From contig JAEXXY010000144.1 of assembly GCA_023451855.1 (NCBI GenBank), forward strand, positions 1-8,816: a stretch of 8,816 nt of DNA, read 5' to 3'. The DNA is from Actinomycetes bacterium. Lineage in GTDB: Bacteria > Actinomycetota > Actinomycetes > Actinomycetales > Dermatophilaceae. Each line of letters starts with the position of its first letter. Within the stretch, counting starts at the first letter, position 1. The notes beneath the pieces were generated by a model, which was given only the letters and a program-made list of their open reading frames with translations, did no database searches and was not told the origin of the DNA. Below are positions 5,886 through 8,816 of this stretch, one piece after another. The position numbers and the translations under genes are program-made.

Positions 5886-7472
5886 CTACGTGGGTGAGAC
5901 GGAGGACCTCACCACGAATTCCGCGAGGTCCTTGCTCTGCTGCAGGCGCGAGGGCTCGTGGACGTACATCATGTGCCCGGCCTCGTAGTACGCGTGCTCG
6001 ACGTCGGCGGCGACTCGCTCGGGCGGCAGCTGCAGGTGCGCGATGACGTCCTCGGCCGCGAAGTGAGGCGTCGCACCGTCGTAGTAGCCGTAGGCGACGT
6101 GCACCCGCAGGTGCGGGTTCTGGCGCATGGCCCGCTCCAGCAGCGGGGAGACGTCGACGGGCCGGCCCTCGAACTCCTTGTACGACCAGGGGTTCACGAG
6201 CCGGCTGATCTGCTCGTAGTGCAGGTCGCTCTCGTAGCCGAGCTCGTCGCGCACGTAGTGGTTCCAGACGGCGGCGTACGGGCCGGCGATGGCGTCGTGG
6301 GAGGGATCGGCGTCCATGCTCTCGGCGGTGGCCGCGGCCGCGGGGCCGGTGAACCGGGCGTCGAGGCGACCCACCGACAGCCGCTGGTCGCGCAGCAGCT
6401 CGGTGAAGTAGCGCCAGTGCTCGATGCGCAGGTCGGCGCGCTCGACGTAGTCCTCGCTGAGCCCGGACAGGCGCGCGAGGGTGGCGACCGCGTCCGCCCG
6501 CTCACGACGCGTCAGGCGTGAGCCGCGGGCCAGCACCCACGGGTAGTCGCGCGACGCGTACGACTCGGCCTCCTCGACGACGGCGCGCAGCGAACGGCGC
6601 CCGTGCTTGCCGTGGTAGTGCGCGACGGCGGCGTACGTCGGCAGGTAGAGCGCGTGGGCCCGGTCGTTGCGCTGGTTCTCGAAGTCGATGGACCCGAGGT
6701 CGAGGACGCTGGAGATCAGGATCAGGCCGTTGAGGTACATGCCGTACCGGCCCTGGAGGTGCTCGGCCAGCGCCGCTGCGCGCAGCGTGCCGTACGACTC
6801 CCCCGCGAGGAACTTCGGCGACATCCACCGCTTGTTCCGCGAGGTCCAGAGGCGGATCAGCGCGGCGACGGACTCGATGTCCTTGCGGTAGCCGTGGTAC
6901 TCGCCCGGCTTGCCGCCCTCGACGGCCCGGGAGTAGCCGGTCGACATCGGGTCGATGAACACGAGGTCGCTGACGGCCAGGAGCGACTCGGGGTTCTCGA
7001 CGAGGTCGTACGGCGGCGGGGTCAGCGCGCCGACGTCGCCCATGACGACCCGGCGCGGACCGAGCAGGCCTAGGTGCAGCCAGACGCTCGAGCTGCCGGG
7101 GCCGCCGTTGAAGGCGAAGGTGACCGGACGCGTGCGGGGGTCGGCGTCATCGAGGGTGTAGGTCGTCATCGACAGCTCGGCGCGCGGCGTGTGCCCGCCG
7201 AACGTGCCGTCCTTGTGGTCCTCCTCGCGCAGGACGACGCGGCCGGTGGTCGCCGTGTAGCGCAGCCTGCGACGCCCGACGCGCAGCGTGTGGTGGGTCG
7301 TGACGAGGTCGTCGGTCGGCGCCGGCCGGGTGCCCTCGCCCGACGCGTCGGCGCCCGATGGGCTGGACGCGCGCGAGGTGCCGGACGCGTCCGACGCGCC
7401 GGTGGCGGTCGACGGGAGGCCGGCGTCGGCCTCGCCCTCGTCGCTGGCCGGCGCCGGTCGCTGGTCGCTCAC
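5886..7472 (-). CDS. S10 family serine carboxypeptidase-like protein
   Basis: The 528-residue product matches the S10 alpha/beta-hydrolase peptidases, which remove C-terminal amino acids. The oxyanion-hole motif NGGPGSSSVWLH covers 122-133. The nucleophile Ser226 is in GESYG (224-228), Asp465 is in GYYDGATP and His500 in YYEAGHMMYVH, so the triad is complete and correctly ordered. FIDPMSTGYS (172-181) is another family motif. No signal peptide or membrane segment is visible. Instead about 55 residues rich in Ser, Ala, Gly, Asp and Pro precede the domain, so the protein is probably cytoplasmic or exported by another route. The start is GTG at 7472, overlapping the HIT stop as GTGA, with AAGGG six bases upstream. 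Its stop (TAG) lies 13 bases before the phoH ATG. Sitting in a ribosome-maturation operon is unexpected, and its substrate cannot be inferred. Confidence 0.92.
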   Translation of the reverse strand: MSDQRPAPASDEGEADAGLPSTATGASDASGTSRASSPSGADASGEGTRPAPTDDLVTTHHTLRVGRRRLRYTATTGRVVLREEDHKDGTFGGHTPRAELSMTTYTLDDADPRTRPVTFAFNGGPGSSSVWLHLGLLGPRRVVMGDVGALTPPPYDLVENPESLLAVSDLVFIDPMSTGYSRAVEGGKPGEYHGYRKDIESVAALIRLWTSRNKRWMSPKFLAGESYGTLRAAALAEHLQGRYGMYLNGLILISSVLDLGSIDFENQRNDRAHALYLPTYAAVAHYHGKHGRRSLRAVVEEAESYASRDYPWVLARGSRLTRRERADAVATLARLSGLSEDYVERADLRIEHWRYFTELLRDQRLSVGRLDARFTGPAAAATAESMDADPSHDAIAGPYAAVWNHYVRDELGYESDLHYEQISRLVNPWSYKEFEGRPVDVSPLLERAMRQNPHLRVHVAYGYYDGATPHFAAEDVIAHLQLPPERVAADVEHAYYEAGHMMYVHEPSRLQQSKDLAEFVVRSSVSPT

Positions 7473-7828
7473 ACCATGCCCTTCTCGGTGAAGGCGGTGC
7501 CGCCGAGCACGTGGACGTGCGCGTGGAAGATCGTCTGGCCCGCGCTGCTACCGGTGTTGACGATGAGCCGGTGCGCGTCACCGACACCCTCGGCGTCGGC
7601 GACCTGCTGCGCGAGCCGGAAGACGTCGGTGAGGTCCTCGCCGGCGGCGGCGGCGAGCGCCCCGACCGTGGGCTCGTGACGGCGCGGCACGACGAGCACG
7701 TGCACCGGCGCCGCCGGGCTGATGTCGCGGAACGCGATGGACCGCTCCGTCTCGGCCACCCGGTCGGACGGGATGTCGCCGGCGACGATCTTGCAGAAGA
7801 GGCAGTCGTCCGGGGTGTGCGAGGTCAT
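7469..7828 (-). CDS. HIT family (HINT-like) nucleotide-binding hydrolase
   Basis: The 119-residue product is a histidine triad protein of the HINT branch, which typically hydrolyses purine nucleoside phosphoramidates in the cytoplasm. The triad motif HAHVHVLGG is at 102-110, with His104 the likely nucleophile. Cys9 and Cys12 (CLFC), with His51 and His102, form the zinc site seen in part of the family. FRDISPAAPVHVLVVPRRH (33-51) is typical. I chose ATG at 7828, because the protein then begins a few residues before the zinc motif as in relatives. A GTG at 7864 would add 12 residues with no family resemblance. No clear Shine-Dalgarno precedes the ATG, but a -10 element at leaderless distance does. 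It is the first gene of the operon, and HIT next to phoH is a common actinobacterial arrangement. Confidence 0.94.
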   Translation of the reverse strand: MTSHTPDDCLFCKIVAGDIPSDRVAETERSIAFRDISPAAPVHVLVVPRRHEPTVGALAAAAGEDLTDVFRLAQQVADAEGVGDAHRLIVNTGSSAGQTIFHAHVHVLGGTAFTEKGMV

Positions 7829-7896
7829 GGGATGCACCCTAGGTGTGTCAACCCGGACGTGCACCTGTGCGTCTCCTGTCCGTGAGAACGTTGCGT
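7829..7896. promoter_or_regulatory. Divergent promoter region of HIT operon and sigma factor
   Basis: Only 68 bases separate the chosen starts of the divergent HIT and sigma-factor genes. On the minus strand TAGGGT (7836-7841) fits the actinobacterial TANNNT -10 and lies seven bases from the HIT ATG, so transcription would begin at or next to the start codon and give a leaderless mRNA. A TTGACA is also present on that strand (7848-7853) but lies only four bases upstream of this -10, so it cannot serve as its -35. I could not place a promoter for the sigma gene, which may start further upstream, over the HIT gene. Confidence 0.45.
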
Positions 7897-8547
7897 ATGC
7901 CGTCGGACCGGGTGGACCGCCCGGCCGGGCGTCCGGGCCCCGGAGGAACGGGAGGCCCCCACGACCCCGCCGGGCCCGCGCCGCTGCGCCCGTCCCCGTA
8001 CCAGAGCGCCCACCGCGAGCTGCCCGTCGACCCCGACGTCGCCGTCACCGAGCTCTACCACGCGCACTGGGACCGCCTCGTGCGCCTCGGCTGGCTGCTC
8101 CTGCGCGACCAGGCCGCCGCCGAGGACGTCGTGCAGGACGCGTTCGTGGCCACGCACCGGCAGTGGTCCTCGATCCGCGACTCGGGCCGCGTCGTCGCCT
8201 ACCTGCAGACCGCGGTCGTCAACGGTTGCCGCTCGGTGCAGCGGCACGCCGTCGTCGTCGACCGGCACACGGCCCGTGAGGCAGCCGCCGCCGATGCGCC
8301 GGGACGCGACGCGGTCGGCAGCGCCGAGGCGCACGCGATGCACGCGGTGGGCCGCGACGCCATGGTCGACGCGCTGCGTGACCTCCCCGAGCGCCAGCGC
8401 GAGGTCCTCGTCCTCCGCTACTACGCCGACCTCTCCGAGGCGCAGATCGCCCGGACCCTCGACATCTCCGCCGGCGCCGTCAAGACGCACGCCCACCGCG
8501 GGCTGAGCGCGCTGCGCCGCACCATCGACCCCACGGAGCCCTCATGA
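7897..8547 (+). CDS. ECF-type RNA polymerase sigma factor (SigE-like family)
   Basis: This is an alternative sigma factor with only regions 2 and 4, as in the ECF group. From the ATG at 7897 it has 216 residues. Region 2 covers about 48-117, with LYHAHWDRLVRLGWLLLRDQ and the core-binding stretch AAAEDVVQDAFVATHRQW (73-90). Region 4 covers about 154-209, with LPERQREVLVLRYYADLSEA and the helix-turn-helix IARTLDISAGAVKTHAHRGL. The first 45 residues are Gly/Pro/Arg-rich and not part of the known domains. The start is uncertain: GTG at 7882 or GTG at 7843 are in-frame alternatives and no candidate has a strong ribosome site. The stop overlaps the next gene (ATGA), which looks like its anti-sigma factor. 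The regulon and signal cannot be deduced from this window. Confidence 0.92.
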   Translation: MPSDRVDRPAGRPGPGGTGGPHDPAGPAPLRPSPYQSAHRELPVDPDVAVTELYHAHWDRLVRLGWLLLRDQAAAEDVVQDAFVATHRQWSSIRDSGRVVAYLQTAVVNGCRSVQRHAVVVDRHTAREAAAADAPGRDAVGSAEAHAMHAVGRDAMVDALRDLPERQREVLVLRYYADLSEAQIARTLDISAGAVKTHAHRGLSALRRTIDPTEPS

Positions 8548-8816
8548 ACACCGACCCGACCCGACCCCCTGAGGGCGCCGACGACCCCGTCGCCATCGGA
8601 GCCGCCCTGCGTCCCGTCGAGGACCGGCTGCGTCGCGGCCTCGCCGACGACGCCGCTGCCATCGCCCCGAGCGACCGGCTCGGGGTCATCCTCACCGAGG
8701 CCCGCACCGCACCGACCCGCACCGTCGGGCCCGGCTCCGGTGGTCCTGCCGGTCCCGGCGGTCGTCCGCACCGGTGGCTCGTGCCCGTGGCCGCGGCCGC
8801 GGCGGCGGTCCTCGTC
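8544..8816 (+). CDS. Probable membrane anti-sigma factor, 3' end outside window
   Basis: The visible 91 residues start MNTDPTRPPEGADDP and continue open to the right edge. A soluble N-terminal part (about 1-76) contains LRRGLADDAAAIAPSDRLG, similar to proteins coded directly after SigE-like sigma genes in actinobacteria. A hydrophobic stretch, WLVPVAAAAAAVLV, begins at residue 78 and looks like a single membrane span that is cut by the edge. The start overlaps the sigma stop as ATGA. The anti-sigma role is inferred from position, topology (cytoplasmic N-terminus then a membrane span) and that short resemblance. The HxxxCxxC zinc motif of ZAS anti-sigma factors is absent, and no Cys appears in the visible part. 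Confidence 0.7.
   Translation, partial: MNTDPTRPPEGADDPVAIGAALRPVEDRLRRGLADDAAAIAPSDRLGVILTEARTAPTRTVGPGSGGPAGPGGRPHRWLVPVAAAAAAVLV

Noticed and set aside
7330..7400. Clustered GACGCGTC/GGACGCG words that could be a binding-site array
   Set aside because: They lie in the low-complexity N-terminal coding region of the S10 protein and are explained by repeated Asp-Ala-Ser codons.
7829..7864. Extended HIT protein starting at GTG 7864
   Set aside because: The extra 12 residues do not resemble HIT proteins, and a leaderless -10 element lies within that stretch at the right distance from ATG 7828.
1..8816. Search by eye for CRISPR arrays, insertion sequences, tRNA or rRNA genes and toxin-antitoxin or defence modules
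   Set aside because: No regularly spaced repeats, transposase motifs, RNA gene signatures or defence domains were seen. Almost all of the window is accounted for by the listed genes.

Overview
The window is high-GC DNA with strongly GC-biased third codon positions, frequent GTG starts and tight gene overlaps. Together with the gene order this points to an actinobacterium. The order HIT, S10 peptidase, phoH, ybeY, corC, era is reminiscent of Micrococcales relatives such as the Intrasporangiaceae, but that placement is an inference from memory and was not searched.

Layout from left to right. Positions 1-550, minus strand: an unrecognised pair of genes, a 48-residue acidic protein and a longer protein that runs off the left edge, overlapping by ATGA. 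Positions 551-779: a divergent promoter region. Positions 780-1778, plus strand: a secreted beta-propeller protein of the ScyD/ScyE (NHL-like) type. Positions 1779-1887: a convergent intergenic stretch with a GC-rich hairpin and a 13-bp direct repeat. Positions 1888-7828, minus strand: a six-gene run transcribed in the order HIT hydrolase, S10 serine carboxypeptidase-like protein, PhoH ATPase, YbeY endoribonuclease, CorC-type CBS membrane protein, Era GTPase. The genes overlap or sit within a few bases of each other, so they very probably form one operon. Positions 7829-7896: a short divergent region. Positions 7897-8816, plus strand: an ECF sigma factor followed by an ATGA-overlapping membrane protein that is probably its anti-sigma factor and is cut by the right edge.

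How the genes work together: PhoH (YbeZ-like), YbeY and Era belong to the conserved bacterial ribosome assembly and rRNA maturation group. The CorC-type protein travels with them in many bacteria, including ybeZ-ybeY-ybeX in E. coli. The S10 peptidase is the unexpected member. It has an intact catalytic triad but no visible signal peptide, and it sits between HIT and phoH. The sigma/anti-sigma pair is a separate regulatory module that diverges from the operon across a very short gap.

I saw no mobile element, CRISPR array, tRNA or rRNA. Most of the window is recognisable housekeeping. The parts that deserve a second look are the unrecognised left-end pair, the S10 insertion, and the compact HIT/sigma intergenic region with a leaderless-type promoter. 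I did not find convincing evidence of a new multi-gene system.
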